From Bacillus sp. N1-1 (GTDB lineage Bacteria; Bacillota; Bacilli; Bacillales; Guptibacillaceae): a DNA stretch of 64,000 nucleotides. Numbering within the stretch: the first letter of the stretch is position 1; every line of letters starts with the position of its first letter. The DNA is taken from assembly GCF_009818105.1 (NCBI RefSeq), contig NZ_CP046564.1, positions 4,433,341 to 4,497,340 of the forward strand, in the 5' to 3' direction. A program made the translations under genes and the position numbers. Positions 54,890 through 64,000 of the stretch are shown one piece after another. A model generated the notes under the pieces. The model was given only the letters and a program-made list of their open reading frames with translations, had not been told where the DNA came from and made no database searches.

Positions 54890-55643
54890 TGTCTAACACT
54901 TCCTTCGCAAGTTCTAAATAAGTTTCAGCTCCTCGAGATTTTGGATCATATACAATGACTGGCTTACCATGACTTGGCGCTTCACTCAAACGTACATTCC
55001 TTGGAATAATTACTCGATACACTTTTTCTTGAAAATATTTCTTCACCTCTTCAATGACTTGAATACCAAGATTTGTTCTGGCATCGAGCATTGTTAAGAG
55101 CACTCCTTCAATTTCTAATTCTGTATTTAAATGCTTTTGAACAAGTCGCACTGTGTTCAATAACTGACTTAACCCTTCTAATGCATAGTACTCACACTGC
55201 ACAGGGATAAGCACTGCATTCGCAGCGGTTAGAGCGTTTATTGTTAATAATCCTAATGATGGAGGACAATCTATTATAATATAATCATACTTTTTTTCAA
55301 CTTTATTGAGAGCCCTCTTCAATCTTACTTCCCGGGAAATGGTTGGAACTAGTTCGATTTCTGCACCTGCAAGCTGAATTGTCGAAGGAATCACATGCAA
55401 GTTCTCGACAATTGTCTGCTGGATAACCTCTTCCGCTTCCACATCATCGACAAGAACATTGTACACACAAGTTTCGATATCCCCTTTTTCGATTCCTACA
55501 CCGCTGGTTGCGTTGCCTTGAGGATCAATATCCACAAGTAGAACTTTCTTTCCAAGATAAGCAAGACATGCGCTCATATTAACTGAAGTCGTTGTCTTTC
55601 CAACTCCACCTTTTTGATTCGTTATCGCTACAATATTCGCCAA
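54882..55643 (-). CDS. parA: chromosome partitioning ATPase ParA (Soj)
   Basis: 253 residues from TTG 55643 with GGTGG upstream. Deviant Walker A KGGVGKTTTSVNM, VDIDPQGNATSGVG, and Walker B YIIIDCPPSLGLL. Acts with ParB on the origin and modulates DnaA. Contains a Noc-site-like sequence at 55327-55340. Confidence 0.97.
   Translation of the reverse strand: MANIVAITNQKGGVGKTTTSVNMSACLAYLGKKVLLVDIDPQGNATSGVGIEKGDIETCVYNVLVDDVEAEEVIQQTIVENLHVIPSTIQLAGAEIELVPTISREVRLKRALNKVEKKYDYIIIDCPPSLGLLTINALTAANAVLIPVQCEYYALEGLSQLLNTVRLVQKHLNTELEIEGVLLTMLDARTNLGIQVIEEVKKYFQEKVYRVIIPRNVRLSEAPSHGKPVIVYDPKSRGAETYLELAKEVLDNG
55327..55340. other. Noc-binding-site-like sequence inside parA
   Basis: ACTTCCCGGGAAAT is one base from the Noc consensus ATTTCCCGGGAAAT. 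A half-site, ATTTCCCGG, occurs just upstream of parA near 55699. Confidence 0.6.
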
Positions 55644-55763
55644 GATGCCACCCCACTCTCATTCACAACTTTACTGTCTTTAGTTTATCATGTTTCCAAT
55701 TTCCCGGACCTCTTTTTCATTTCCTATCCAGTGCCCACCTTCACGTTGGCTTGGGTTTTTGAT

Positions 55764-55793
55764 AAGAAAAAAACTCATCCGCCTGGATGAGTT
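55764..55793 (-). terminator. noc terminator
   Basis: AAACTCATCC-AGGC-GGATGAGTTT followed by TTTT on the minus strand, right after noc. It separates noc from parA. Confidence 0.85.
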
Positions 55794-56632
55794 TACTTCT
55801 TTTTCGGTATTCGAATGGTAAATTGATAGTATTCGTCGTGGTCTTCTTCATCTGTGTCAATCATTAAACCAGTCTCTGTAACCATATCAAGCGATTGGCG
55901 AATGGTATTTACTGCCAATCTCATATCTTTACTAACCGATTTTTTCCTCGGCTTCGGTTTTTGGATCGTGCCTTCTAACATACGAGCCACGCGTTCTTCC
56001 GTCTGCTTTACATTCCACTGTCGTTCAAGAACTTCACTCAGAACTTTCACTTGATTCTCAGGATTTTTAAGTGGAATTAACGCTCGGGCGTGCCTCTCCG
56101 TAATTTTCTTCTGTAAAAGAGCTTGTTGAACAGGTTCAGGCAACTTCAATAACCTTAGCTTGTTCGCTATGGTAGATTGCCCTTTGCCAAGCCGCTGAGC
56201 AAGGCTCTCCTGTGTTAAATCATGTAGCTCGATTAGTTGAGCGTAAGCCATTGCTTCTTCGACAGCAGTTAATTCTTCACGCTGCAAATTTTCAATAAGC
56301 GCTATTGAGGCTGTTTGTGAATCATTAAATTCCTTAACAATAGCAGGAATTCGTTCCCAACCCAGCTTCTTGACTGCTCTCCAGCGTCTTTCCCCGGCAA
56401 TAATTTCATACTTGCCTTCACGTTCTCTAACCACGATCGGCTGAATAACTCCATGAGTCTTTATCGTCTGAGATAGTTCAGTAATTCTCTCATCTATAAA
56501 AATTGTTCGAGGCTGGAAGCGGTTCGGAATAATATCCTCAACAAGAAGTTGCTTCACTTCCTCTTGTTCTGCTTCCATCGTCTCGCTTTTTTCATCGTTC
56601 AAACCGAAAAGACGTGAAAACGTATGCTTCAT
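55793..56632 (-). CDS. noc: nucleoid occlusion protein
   Basis: 279 residues. A ParB paralogue with an N-terminal amphipathic membrane-targeting helix ([13 protein letters not shown]), the CTPase motif [17 protein letters not shown], and [23 protein letters not shown]. Binds NBS sites and prevents division over the nucleoid. It sits next to parAB, as in Bacillus. Confidence 0.96.
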   Translation of the reverse strand: MKHTFSRLFGLNDEKSETMEAEQEEVKQLLVEDIIPNRFQPRTIFIDERITELSQTIKTHGVIQPIVVREREGKYEIIAGERRWRAVKKLGWERIPAIVKEFNDSQTASIALIENLQREELTAVEEAMAYAQLIELHDLTQESLAQRLGKGQSTIANKLRLLKLPEPVQQALLQKKITERHARALIPLKNPENQVKVLSEVLERQWNVKQTEERVARMLEGTIQKPKPRKKSVSKDMRLAVNTIRQSLDMVTETGLMIDTDEEDHDEYYQFTIRIPKKK

Positions 56633-56748
56633 CGCCTAACACCACCTTTAATCGACTCCTTAACTGATTCGCTGCCTAAAAACAAATTCCTTCCATAGGA
56701 GCAGCGTTCATGTGAAACACTTAACCGTTCATATGCAGTCTATCTTCA

Positions 56749-57462
56749 TTATAAAGGATTTTTATTTGGCGTGCCTGGCTTTCTTGGATATTTTTTAGGA
56801 GTCGTTTTGATTTTTTTAATCGTTACGATATTTCGCTCACTTTTTTCAGCTGGTAGTGTTAGCGTATCTCGCTTAACGACTTCTCCACCAAGAAGCTTAA
56901 TTGCTTGCTTTCCTGTATCCAGCTCATCTTCTACATTTGGACCCTTCAACGCCACAAAGTAGCCGTTAGTTTTAACGAGAGGTAGACATAATTCACCAAG
57001 AACAGACAGCCGCGCTACAGCTCTTGCCGTAACAACATCATACTTTTCGCGATGATCTTTGTTTTTACCAAATAATTCTGCACGATCATGATAAAAAGAG
57101 ACATTTTCCAATTGAAGTTTAGAAGAAAGATGCTCCAAGAAACCAATTCGTTTGTTAAGTGAATCGACAATCGTGATGTTTAAATGAGGAAAACAAATCT
57201 TAATGGGCAAACTTGGAAATCCAGCTCCTGCTCCCACGTCACAAATATGGTAGTCAGAAGAAAAGTCAAATGAGAATGCGGCCATGATTGAATCAAAGAA
57301 GTGCTTTTCGTACACTTCTTCCTTATCTGTAATAGCCGTCAGATTCATTTTCTCATTCCATTCAACAAGAATTTCATAGTAGGTTTGAAATTGTTGAAGT
57401 TGCTTAGAAGAAAGAGTAATCCCTTTCTCCTCTAACAACTCCTGAAACTGTTGCTCGTTCAT
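56749..57462 (-). CDS. rsmG: 16S rRNA (guanine527-N7)-methyltransferase
   Basis: 237 residues (GidB). SAM-binding [20 protein letters not shown], then [15 protein letters not shown] and [17 protein letters not shown]. Methylates G527 of 16S rRNA. Located 18 bp after mnmG. Confidence 0.97.
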   Translation of the reverse strand: MNEQQFQELLEEKGITLSSKQLQQFQTYYEILVEWNEKMNLTAITDKEEVYEKHFFDSIMAAFSFDFSSDYHICDVGAGAGFPSLPIKICFPHLNITIVDSLNKRIGFLEHLSSKLQLENVSFYHDRAELFGKNKDHREKYDVVTARAVARLSVLGELCLPLVKTNGYFVALKGPNVEDELDTGKQAIKLLGGEVVKRDTLTLPAEKSERNIVTIKKIKTTPKKYPRKPGTPNKNPL

Positions 57463-57480
57463 AGCCCCTCCACTTGTACG

Positions 57481-59364
57481 TTATTTTGCAATTTTAGCGA
57501 TTTTACCTTGTTCGATATACACAAGTAAGATCGATACATCAGCTGGGTTAACTCCTGAAACGCGGGAAGCTTGACCAATGGATAGAGGACGAACTTCGTC
57601 AAGTTTTTGCTTCGCTTCCGTCGCAAGGCCACCAATCGCATAATAATCAATACCATCAGGAATTTTCTTTTCATCCATCTTCTTCATACGTTCAACCTGT
57701 TGCAGGCTTTTATTAATATAGCCGCTGTATTTTACTTGGATTTCAACTTGTTCTGCAACATCCTCGGGAATATCATAATCAGCTGGAGCAAGTTGATGAA
57801 TCTCTTGATACGTTACTTCCGGTCTCTTCAATAGATTAGCTGCATGCATGGCTTCTTTTAATTCCGTACTTTTCTCTGGAAGCACTGCATTCACTTGTTC
57901 GCTCGGCTTAATAACAACTTTCTCGAGACGCTTCATTTCTTGTTCAATCATTTCTTTCTTAGCCATAAACCGGTCGTAGCGTTCTTTCGGAATCATACCA
58001 ATCTCATATCCAAGCTCTGTTAATCTTAAATCAGCATTATCATGACGAAGAAGAAGTCGATATTCCGCACGTGAAGTTAACAGGCGGTACGGCTCGTTCG
58101 TTCCTTTTGTCACAAGATCATCGATCATAACGCCAATGTATCCTTGTGAGCGATCCAAAATCACCGCTTCACGCTCCTGTGCATTCCTTGCAGCGTTAAT
58201 ACCAGACATAATCCCTTGCCCTGCAGCTTCTTCATAACCTGAAGTTCCGTTTAACTGTCCTGCAGTAAAGAGATTTTTAACTGTCTTCGTTTCAAGTGAA
58301 GGCCATAATTGCGTTGGAACAACTACATCATATTCAATGGCATACCCTGCACGCATCATTTCAACATTCTCGAGTCCAGGTACGGTTTTAAGAATTTTCT
58401 GCTGCAAGTCTTCTGGAAGACTTGTGGATAGACCCTGCACATAAACTTCCTTTGTGTTGCGTCCTTCTGGTTCAAGGAAAATCTGGTGTCGCGGTTTATC
58501 ATTAAAGCGAACAATTTTATCTTCAATCGATGGACAGTAACGTGGTCCTGTTCCTTCAATCATACCTGAATACATTGGAGAACGATGAAGGTTATCGTTA
58601 ATCAACTTATGCGTCTCTTCTCCTGTATACGTTAACCAACACGGTAGCTGGTCTGTAATAAATTCAGTCGTTTCATATGAAAAAGCACGAGGTTTTTCAT
58701 CTCCAGGCTGAATTTCAGTTTTACTATAATCAATTGATTTATTATTAACACGCGGCGGAGTTCCTGTCTTAAAACGAACCATTTCAAAGCCTAACTCTTC
58801 TAAATGGTGAGACAAGTTAACGGATGGCTGCATGTTATTTGGTCCACTTTCATAAGAAAGATCACCAATAATGACGCGACCACGCATGAACGTACCTGTC
58901 GTTAACACAACAGATTTCGCTTCATACTCTGCACCCGTTTTCGTAATAACGCCTTTACAGACCCCATCTTCCACGATCAGTTTCTCAACCATTCCTTGCA
59001 GAAGAGTGAGATTATCTTGCTCTTCAATTGTTCTTTTCATTTCACTTTGATAGAGCACTTTATCAGCCTGAGCACGCAGTGCGCGTACAGCAGGTCCTTT
59101 ACCCGTGTTTAACATACGCATTTGAATGTGCGTTTTATCAATATTACGGCCCATTTCTCCACCAAGTGCATCGATTTCCCTTACAACAATTCCTTTTGCA
59201 GGGCCTCCTACACTCGGATTACATGGCATGAAAGCGACAGAATCCAGGTTAAGTGTAAGCATGAGTGTTTTGGCACCCATTCTTGCTGAAGCAAGTCCTG
59301 CTTCCACACCTGCATGGCCTGCGCCAACGACAATAACATCATAAGAATCGGCTTTGTAACCCAT
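57481..59364 (-). CDS. mnmG: tRNA uridine-5-carboxymethylaminomethyl modification enzyme MnmG
   Basis: 627 residues (GidA). FAD-binding [19 protein letters not shown], conserved [32 protein letters not shown] and [17 protein letters not shown]. With MnmE it modifies U34 of tRNAs. Confidence 0.98.
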   Translation of the reverse strand: MGYKADSYDVIVVGAGHAGVEAGLASARMGAKTLMLTLNLDSVAFMPCNPSVGGPAKGIVVREIDALGGEMGRNIDKTHIQMRMLNTGKGPAVRALRAQADKVLYQSEMKRTIEEQDNLTLLQGMVEKLIVEDGVCKGVITKTGAEYEAKSVVLTTGTFMRGRVIIGDLSYESGPNNMQPSVNLSHHLEELGFEMVRFKTGTPPRVNNKSIDYSKTEIQPGDEKPRAFSYETTEFITDQLPCWLTYTGEETHKLINDNLHRSPMYSGMIEGTGPRYCPSIEDKIVRFNDKPRHQIFLEPEGRNTKEVYVQGLSTSLPEDLQQKILKTVPGLENVEMMRAGYAIEYDVVVPTQLWPSLETKTVKNLFTAGQLNGTSGYEEAAGQGIMSGINAARNAQEREAVILDRSQGYIGVMIDDLVTKGTNEPYRLLTSRAEYRLLLRHDNADLRLTELGYEIGMIPKERYDRFMAKKEMIEQEMKRLEKVVIKPSEQVNAVLPEKSTELKEAMHAANLLKRPEVTYQEIHQLAPADYDIPEDVAEQVEIQVKYSGYINKSLQQVERMKKMDEKKIPDGIDYYAIGGLATEAKQKLDEVRPLSIGQASRVSGVNPADVSILLVYIEQGKIAKIAK

Positions 59365-59388
59365 TGCCGTATTCCTCCTTTAATCTTC

Positions 59389-60765
59389 TTATTTCCCAAG
59401 ACAAAACTGTGAAAATAACTGATCGATCAAACTATCAGAAACCGTATCACCAATAATTTCTCCAAGAATCTCCCAGGTGCGCGTAATATCAATCTGCACC
59501 ATATCAACGGGCATTCCTGCCTCAACTGCTTCTAACGCGTCTTCAAGCGTTCTTCGAGACTGCTCCAGTAAAGCGATGTGACGAGAATTTGATACATATG
59601 TTAAATCCTGCGACTCAACTTCACCTGCAAAAAACAGTTCTGAAATGGACTGTTCTAGTTCATCCACGCCCTGTTCATGTTTAAGAGAAGTTGTAATCAT
59701 TGGATGTTCTTCTGCTAACTCTTTCACTCTGTCTAAATCAAGTTTCTTATCAAGATCTGTTTTATTAATAATAACGATGACGTCCATACCTTTAACAGCT
59801 TCGAACAGCTTCTCATCTTCATGGGTTAGCTCATCATTATAATTAAGCACAAGTAGAATAAGATCGGCTTGCTTCAAACGCTCCCGTGAACGCTCAACAC
59901 CAATTCGTTCGACAAGATCTTCTGTTTCACGAATACCCGCTGTATCGACGAGGCGTAACGGCACGCCTCTTACATTAACATACTCTTCAATAACGTCCCG
60001 CGTCGTTCCGGGTACATCTGTTACGATCGCTTTATTTTCATGAACGAGACTATTTAACAAAGAAGACTTTCCAACATTCGGTCGTCCAACAATAACGGTT
60101 GAGAGACCTTCACGCAGAATTTTCCCCTGCCTTGCAGTAACGAGAATCCCTTCAATCTCCTTTTCTACTTCTTTTAATTGAGTCGAGAGGAGATCCTTCG
60201 TCATTTCCTCTGCATCATATTCAGGATAGTCGATGTTTACCTCAACATGTGCAACAGTCTCGAGCAATTGCTGTCTCAATGAAGCAATTAATGTCGATAA
60301 ACGTCCTTCCATCTGATTCAATGCAACATTCATCGCACGATCTGTCTTCGCTCTTATCAAATCAATAACTGCTTCTGCTTGCGATAAATCAATACGACCG
60401 TTCAAAAAAGCTCTCTTAGTAAATTCACCCGGTTCTGCAAGGCGCGCTCCACTACGCAATACCAACTCAAGGACGCGATTCACAGAAACGAGTCCTCCGT
60501 GACAGTTGATTTCAACAATATCTTCTTTCGTAAATGTACGAGGTCCTCGCATAACCGAAACCATTACTTCTTCGGCAACTTGTTTCGTATCTGGATCAAT
60601 CAAATGCCCATAGTGAATCGTATGTGTATCAACAGATTCAAGCCGCTGCTTTCCTTTGTATAACCGATCGGCTATTTTTATGGCCTCTTCTCCGCTAAGT
60701 CGGACAATCGCAATCGCTCCTTCACCCATTGGAGTCGATATCGCAGCAATTGTTTCATATTCCAC
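59389..60765 (-). CDS. mnmE: tRNA modification GTPase MnmE
   Basis: 458 residues (TrmE/ThdF) from a GTG start with GAGGTG upstream. N-terminal folate-binding domain (1-118), helical domain and inserted G domain: [37 protein letters not shown] and NKTDL. C-terminal CLGK carries the catalytic Cys. Partner of MnmG, encoded 24 bp downstream. Confidence 0.98.
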   Translation of the reverse strand: MEYETIAAISTPMGEGAIAIVRLSGEEAIKIADRLYKGKQRLESVDTHTIHYGHLIDPDTKQVAEEVMVSVMRGPRTFTKEDIVEINCHGGLVSVNRVLELVLRSGARLAEPGEFTKRAFLNGRIDLSQAEAVIDLIRAKTDRAMNVALNQMEGRLSTLIASLRQQLLETVAHVEVNIDYPEYDAEEMTKDLLSTQLKEVEKEIEGILVTARQGKILREGLSTVIVGRPNVGKSSLLNSLVHENKAIVTDVPGTTRDVIEEYVNVRGVPLRLVDTAGIRETEDLVERIGVERSRERLKQADLILLVLNYNDELTHEDEKLFEAVKGMDVIVIINKTDLDKKLDLDRVKELAEEHPMITTSLKHEQGVDELEQSISELFFAGEVESQDLTYVSNSRHIALLEQSRRTLEDALEAVEAGMPVDMVQIDITRTWEILGEIIGDTVSDSLIDQLFSQFCLGK

Positions 60766-60844
60766 TTACATTCACCTCTCTATCCACACTTCGTCTTTTT
60801 ATTTAACGTCTATTTCTATTAATAAGTACTATTAGTTTAACCAA

Positions 60845-60883
60845 TTATCCACAGTGGATAACTATCAGCTTAAAAGCGACAGA
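60845..60883. promoter_or_regulatory. DnaA boxes between jag and mnmE
   Basis: TTATCCACAGTGGATAA (60845-60861) is a perfect 17-base palindrome made of a perfect DnaA box and a second box (one mismatch) on the other strand. A third box, TAATCCACA, lies at 60875-60883. The intergenic gap (60766-61042) otherwise holds only AT-rich sequence and the jag terminator. Confidence 0.75.
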
Positions 60884-61004
60884 CTAATCCACAATACCTT
60901 TTAGTGTAACCCATTTTTATAAAAAAAGAAATAACGATGCTTATCCTAACAACATCAGACAAAAGTATAAAAAACAGTCAATTAGCAACAAAACCCTTGT
61001 TCCT

Positions 61005-61039
61005 CAAAAAAACCTCCGGGCTACTTGCCCGAAGGTTTC
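61005..61039 (-). terminator. terminator after jag
   Basis: AAACCTTCGGGC-AAGTA-GCCCGGAGGTTT followed by TTTT on the minus strand. Confidence 0.88.
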
Positions 61040-61042
61040 ATA

Positions 61043-61663
61043 TTACTTATTACGTGGAACAATGACCACACGGCGGTGCGGATCTTTTCCATCTGAGTGA
61101 GTTGTAATTCCTTTTTTATCTTTAAGATAAAGATGAATCACTTTTCGTTCAAGCGACGGCATCGGTTCTAGCTGTATGTCCTTTTTCGTAACCATCGCTT
61201 TGTCTGCAAGACGATCCGCCAGTTTTTTTAGCGTATCTTCACGTCTTTCACGGTAGTTCTCAGCATCGAGCACCACCCGGACAAATCGGTCAGAAAATCG
61301 ATTTGCGGCAAGATTTGTTAAATATTGTAGAGAATTAAGAGTTTGGCCACGTTTCCCTATCACAATCGCAATTTTTTCACCAGATAGCGTAAAGAAAAGA
61401 TCGCGATCTTCTCTTCTACCTTCTATACCGGCTTCAACTCCCATGTTGCGGATGACTTTTTCTAAAAAAGCCCTTGTTTGCTCCATGATGTCAGGTTTCT
61501 CGCTAACTTTGATGCGGGCGGGCTTTCCTCCAAAGCCTAAAAATCCTTTTTTAGGCTCGTCTAACACTTCAACATCAACATTCTCTTGAACAGTCCCGAT
61601 TTGATTGAGCGCATCTTCGATGGCTTTTTCAATCGTTTTCCCCGTTACCGTAACGCTTCTCAC
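61043..61663 (-). CDS. jag: RNA-binding protein Jag/KhpB (SpoIIIJ-associated)
   Basis: 206 residues from GTG 61663, overlapping the yidC stop by 4 bp. Jag-N domain (1-52; [20 protein letters not shown]), KH domain (about 75-150; [17 protein letters not shown]) and R3H (about 150-206; [13 protein letters not shown]). Cytosolic RNA-binding partner of KhpA, linked to cell elongation and sporulation. Confidence 0.95.
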   Translation of the reverse strand: MRSVTVTGKTIEKAIEDALNQIGTVQENVDVEVLDEPKKGFLGFGGKPARIKVSEKPDIMEQTRAFLEKVIRNMGVEAGIEGRREDRDLFFTLSGEKIAIVIGKRGQTLNSLQYLTNLAANRFSDRFVRVVLDAENYRERREDTLKKLADRLADKAMVTKKDIQLEPMPSLERKVIHLYLKDKKGITTHSDGKDPHRRVVIVPRNK

Positions 61664-62427
61664 TTCTTCGCTCCCCCCGTATTCGTATCAGCGGTTTTAA
61701 TGGTAGGTTTCGTAATAAAGTAAGTTTGCGCAATCATAAAGATGTTACCTACAACCCAGTATAATGCAAGTGCTGCAGGGAAATTAATTGCAAAAACAAT
61801 AATCATAATCGGCATAACGTATAGGAGCATCTTCATTTGAGGCTGCACCGTTCCGCCGCTACCCATCATGATTTTTTGTTGAATGAATGTTGTTATACCT
61901 GCAGTGAGTGCCAGGATGATATCTGGCTCTCCAAGGCTAAACCAGAGGAAAGTATGCGTTTCAATTGCTTGTGTACGCATAATCGCGTGATAAAAACCTA
62001 ATAGAATCGGCATTTGTACTAAGATTGGTAAACAACCTGCGAGCGGGTTAACCCCATTCTGTTGGAATAGCTGCATCGTTTCTTGCTGAAGCTGCTGCTG
62101 CGTTTTCTGGTCTTTACTGCTATATTTCTCTTTTAGCTTCTGCATTTCTGGCTGCAGTTCCTGCATCGCTTTTGAACTTCTCGTTTGTTTGATCATTAAT
62201 GGAAGCAAGAGAAGTCGAATTAAGATCGTTACAATAATAATTGAGAGACCATAATTTCCTTCACCTGTTAAATCGGCGAAATACGTTAAGGTCATGGATA
62301 GTGGATAAACGATATATTCCGTCCAAAATCCTGTGCTTTCTGCGTTAACTGGCTCGTTAATGTTACAGCCTGAAAGGACCGCAACGAGACCAATTAATAG
62401 AAATGCGAGGGTTAGTTTTTTCCTCAC
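61660..62427 (-). CDS. yidC: membrane protein insertase YidC1 (SpoIIIJ)
   Basis: 255 residues from GTG 62427 with AGGAGG upstream. Lipoprotein signal peptide with Cys in AVLSGCNIN, then five transmembrane segments; the conserved cytosolic hairpin contains [20 protein letters not shown]. Inserts membrane proteins with or without Sec; in B. subtilis needed for sigma-G activation in the forespore. Confidence 0.96.
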   Translation of the reverse strand: MRKKLTLAFLLIGLVAVLSGCNINEPVNAESTGFWTEYIVYPLSMTLTYFADLTGEGNYGLSIIIVTILIRLLLLPLMIKQTRSSKAMQELQPEMQKLKEKYSSKDQKTQQQLQQETMQLFQQNGVNPLAGCLPILVQMPILLGFYHAIMRTQAIETHTFLWFSLGEPDIILALTAGITTFIQQKIMMGSGGTVQPQMKMLLYVMPIMIIVFAINFPAALALYWVVGNIFMIAQTYFITKPTIKTADTNTGGAKK

Positions 62428-62483
62428 GCTTCATCCTCCTTGCAATCATATCTCGACAAAATTTATGTAGTTAAAGCATACCG

Positions 62484-62705
62484 CTATTTCTTCTTATCTG
62501 GAACAGGGTCAAAACCGCCAGGATGAAATGGATGGCATTTCGAAATTCTTTTCACCGTCAACCAGGATCCTTTTATAAATCCATGCTTCTGAAAGGATTC
62601 GAAACTGTAATGAGAACATGAAGGATAGAAACGACAGGAAGGAGGAGTTAATGGAGAAATGAATTTCTGGTAGACGCGAATTAGCATCATAGCCATCTTT
62701 TTCAT
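62484..62705 (-). CDS. yidD: membrane protein insertion efficiency factor YidD
   Basis: 73 residues. [20 protein letters not shown] and [19 protein letters not shown] with the conserved Cys triplet, and a [11 protein letters not shown] tail. Starts at an ATGA overlap with the rnpA stop. Confidence 0.95.
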   Translation of the reverse strand: MKKMAMMLIRVYQKFISPLTPPSCRFYPSCSHYSFESFQKHGFIKGSWLTVKRISKCHPFHPGGFDPVPDKKK

Positions 62706-63076
62706 TTAGCAGCCCTTCCTTTACCAGTCTGTTTCACTCCCCTTAATACACGCGCGCGGTTGAGCACATGAATTAAGCTACTCTTTACTTCTTCAAAACT
62801 CATCTCTGAAGTAGGTTTTCGAGCAATAACGACAAAGTCATATGGATATTTAATTTGATCGGATAATTGATGGAAGGATTCTTTTACGAGTCTCTTCACA
62901 CGATTTCTTGTAACTGCATTTCCGATCCGCTTACTTACTGAAAGACCTAGTCGAAATTGAGGTTGATCATTTCGCTTTAATACGTACACAACAAATTGTC
63001 TGTTTGCAGTTGAGTTTCCATTCTTGAAAACGTTCTGGAACTCAGAATTCTTTTTAATCCGGTAGTTGCTGTTCAA
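62702..63076 (-). CDS. rnpA: ribonuclease P protein component
   Basis: 124 residues from TTG 63076 ([20 protein letters not shown]), eight bases after GGGAG; further upstream in-frame starts overlap no SD. RNR motif [16 protein letters not shown]. Protein cofactor of RNase P in tRNA 5' maturation. Downstream of rpmH, as usual. Confidence 0.95.
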   Translation of the reverse strand: MNSNYRIKKNSEFQNVFKNGNSTANRQFVVYVLKRNDQPQFRLGLSVSKRIGNAVTRNRVKRLVKESFHQLSDQIKYPYDFVVIARKPTSEMSFEEVKSSLIHVLNRARVLRGVKQTGKGRAAK

Positions 63077-63125
63077 TCCGCACACTCCCAGTGTTACTTG
63101 GATAAGCATATTATAAACCTTATCT

Positions 63126-63154
63126 TAAAAAAAGACCACTGATGATCAGTGGTC
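63126..63154 (-). terminator. hairpin between rpmH and rnpA
   Basis: GACCACTGA-TCA-TCAGTGGTC followed by T7 on the minus strand, directly at the rpmH stop. It probably attenuates transcription into rnpA, giving more L34 than RnpA. Confidence 0.82.
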
Positions 63155-63288
63155 TATGCAGACAATACTTTTCTACCTTTACGGCGACGACGAGCAAGAA
63201 CTTTACGTCCGTTAGCTGAGCTCATACGTGCACGAAAACCGTGAACTTTTTTACGTTTACGTGTGTTTGGTTGAAACGTTCTTTTCAT
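63154..63288 (-). CDS. rpmH: ribosomal protein L34
   Basis: 44 residues, standard: begins [20 protein letters not shown] and ends with a basic tail and SA. ATG 63288 with GGGAGGTG upstream. Divergent from dnaA, the usual marker of the left side of oriC. Confidence 0.98.
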   Translation of the reverse strand: MKRTFQPNTRKRKKVHGFRARMSSANGRKVLARRRRKGRKVLSA

Positions 63289-63335
63289 TCTATTACACCT
63301 CCCTGAGGATAAACTGTATAAAGACAGTCCAAGTA

Positions 63336-63365
63336 ATTATAAGAAAAGAGGAGGGTAATTGTCAA
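63336..63365 (-). promoter_or_regulatory. rpmH promoter
   Basis: -35 TTGACA (63365-63360) and -10 TATAAT (63341-63336) separated by 18 bp on the minus strand. Confidence 0.8.
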
Positions 63366-63476
63366 GTTTAATTAAAATTTCAAGCTATCTCTTTCAAATC
63401 TCAACATCAAATCATCAGGTGGATCCACCACTCAGACTTGTCCTAAAATCATTAACGAAAGCTCTACAAACAGTCA

Positions 63477-63809
63477 TGTGGATAACTATTTTCGACACTT
63501 TTCACTTATTCACATCACTTATCGACAGCTTCTACACAAAATCTAGTGCTGTGGACAGTTTGAATCCACAAGATATGTCCTCTGTGGATAACCACTTGAA
63601 AAACATTGCAAACAAGCTATTCTTTTGTTATGATATTTGTGTTTTAACTCGTGAATAAGATTAGCGACCAGAAAACTAATCCACAGTCTGTGGATAAAAG
63701 TGTGGACAGTTATTAAGAGGTGTTATTCATCGTATCCACAACGGTGTGAACACAGTCGATAATTCGACTTTCTTCTATATTATATGATCCACTTCGATAC
63801 TGTGGACAG
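63477..63809. other. oriC left part: DnaA-box cluster upstream of dnaA
   Basis: Perfect boxes TGTGGATAA at 63477-63485, 63583-63591 and 63689-63697, exactly 106 bp apart. One-mismatch boxes: TTATTCACA 63506-63514, TTATCGACA 63519-63527, TAATCCACA 63677-63685, GTATCCACA 63732-63740. Several TGTGGACAG copies (for example 63701-63709) extend the cluster to ~63809. This matches the incA/incB type region between rpmH and dnaA. The unwinding element would be on the far side of dnaA, outside the window. Confidence 0.88.
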
Positions 63810-63985
63810 TATAATTATTCGTGAATATTCAAATGATTGTACAAAGGTTGTACGTTGGCACATTAGGCGACTATCGTCAGCGATTACAGCCTGTTTTTAT
63901 TTGGGTGAAAAATGCAGGCTACCTATTGAATTAAGTATCATCAATAGAAGTAAACCGGTTTGCCCTAGTTAGATATTTTTGAACA

Positions 63986-63994
63986 AAAGGAGGG
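63986..63994 (+). promoter_or_regulatory. ribosome binding site of dnaA (gene begins beyond window)
   Basis: AAAGGAGGG lies at the very end of the window on the plus strand, and no start codon occurs before base 64000. Given rpmH divergence and the DnaA boxes, the next gene should be dnaA. Confidence 0.75.
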
Positions 63995-64000
63995 ACTTCG

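Noticed and set aside
56704-56719. parS-like sequence GCGTTCATGTGAAACA upstream of noc
   Set aside because: Four mismatches to the consensus and not palindromic; insufficient compared with the two good parS sites.

Overview
This is a chromosomal window from a spore-forming Bacillaceae (Firmicutes). The evidence is strong Shine-Dalgarno sequences, frequent TTG/GTG starts, the spore protein YyaC, SpoIIIJ/Jag, Noc, and the Bacillus-type gene order around the origin. The right end is the left flank of oriC: (dnaA just beyond base 64000) - rpmH - rnpA - yidD - yidC - jag - mnmE - mnmG - rsmG - noc - parA - parB. The species cannot be fixed from the sequence; gene content resembles halotolerant or alkaliphilic relatives of Bacillus.

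Layout. 1-5100: an accessory oxidation cluster with a partial molybdopterin oxidoreductase, a LuxR/GAF-like regulator, an R2-like ligand-binding oxidase, an aldehyde dehydrogenase and an iron alcohol dehydrogenase. 5100-16400: single genes for an SDR, an rRNA methyltransferase, an MFS exporter, an ABC exporter, an unknown 503-residue protein, a phospholipase-D-like protein, a VOC protein, an excisionase-like HTH and a DUF4097 protein, plus two tiny genes. 16400-21900: GlcNAc catabolism (SIS protein, nagR, nagB, nagA) divergent from a IICBA PTS gene, with a symmetric pair of operators/promoters between them. 21900-24000: a ParM/ParR actin-type partition pair with an upstream array of about nine motifs at ~20-bp pitch that looks like a parC centromere. 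24000-28700: mqo, dus, rlmH and a CxxC protein.

28700-40300: the walRK-HIJ-htrA operon, an M23 endopeptidase, a four-tRNA cluster (Lys, fMet, Asp, Phe in transcription order), a PilZ protein and purA. 40500-49000: dnaB helicase, rplI, gdpP and yybS; a four-copy 120-bp tandem repeat whose arms co-vary to keep a long hairpin; a HPr-like protein lacking both phosphorylation residues; then rpsR-ssb-rpsF and ychF. 49100-54000: DUF951, MscS, YkvI, YyaC, DUF554 and a cysteine-desulfurase-like enzyme. 54000-64000: ParABS, Noc and the oriC-proximal set. Nearly all genes from 24500 onward are on the minus strand, away from oriC and so co-directional with replication.

Replication and segregation signals recur: perfect DnaA boxes near rlmH, between jag and mnmE, and between rpmH and dnaA (three at an exact 106-bp pitch); parS sites inside walK and parB; a Noc-type site inside parA. 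The most unusual items are the chromosomal ParMRC-like locus beside a full ParABS/Noc system, the co-varying 120-bp repeats, and the R2lox-dehydrogenase operon.
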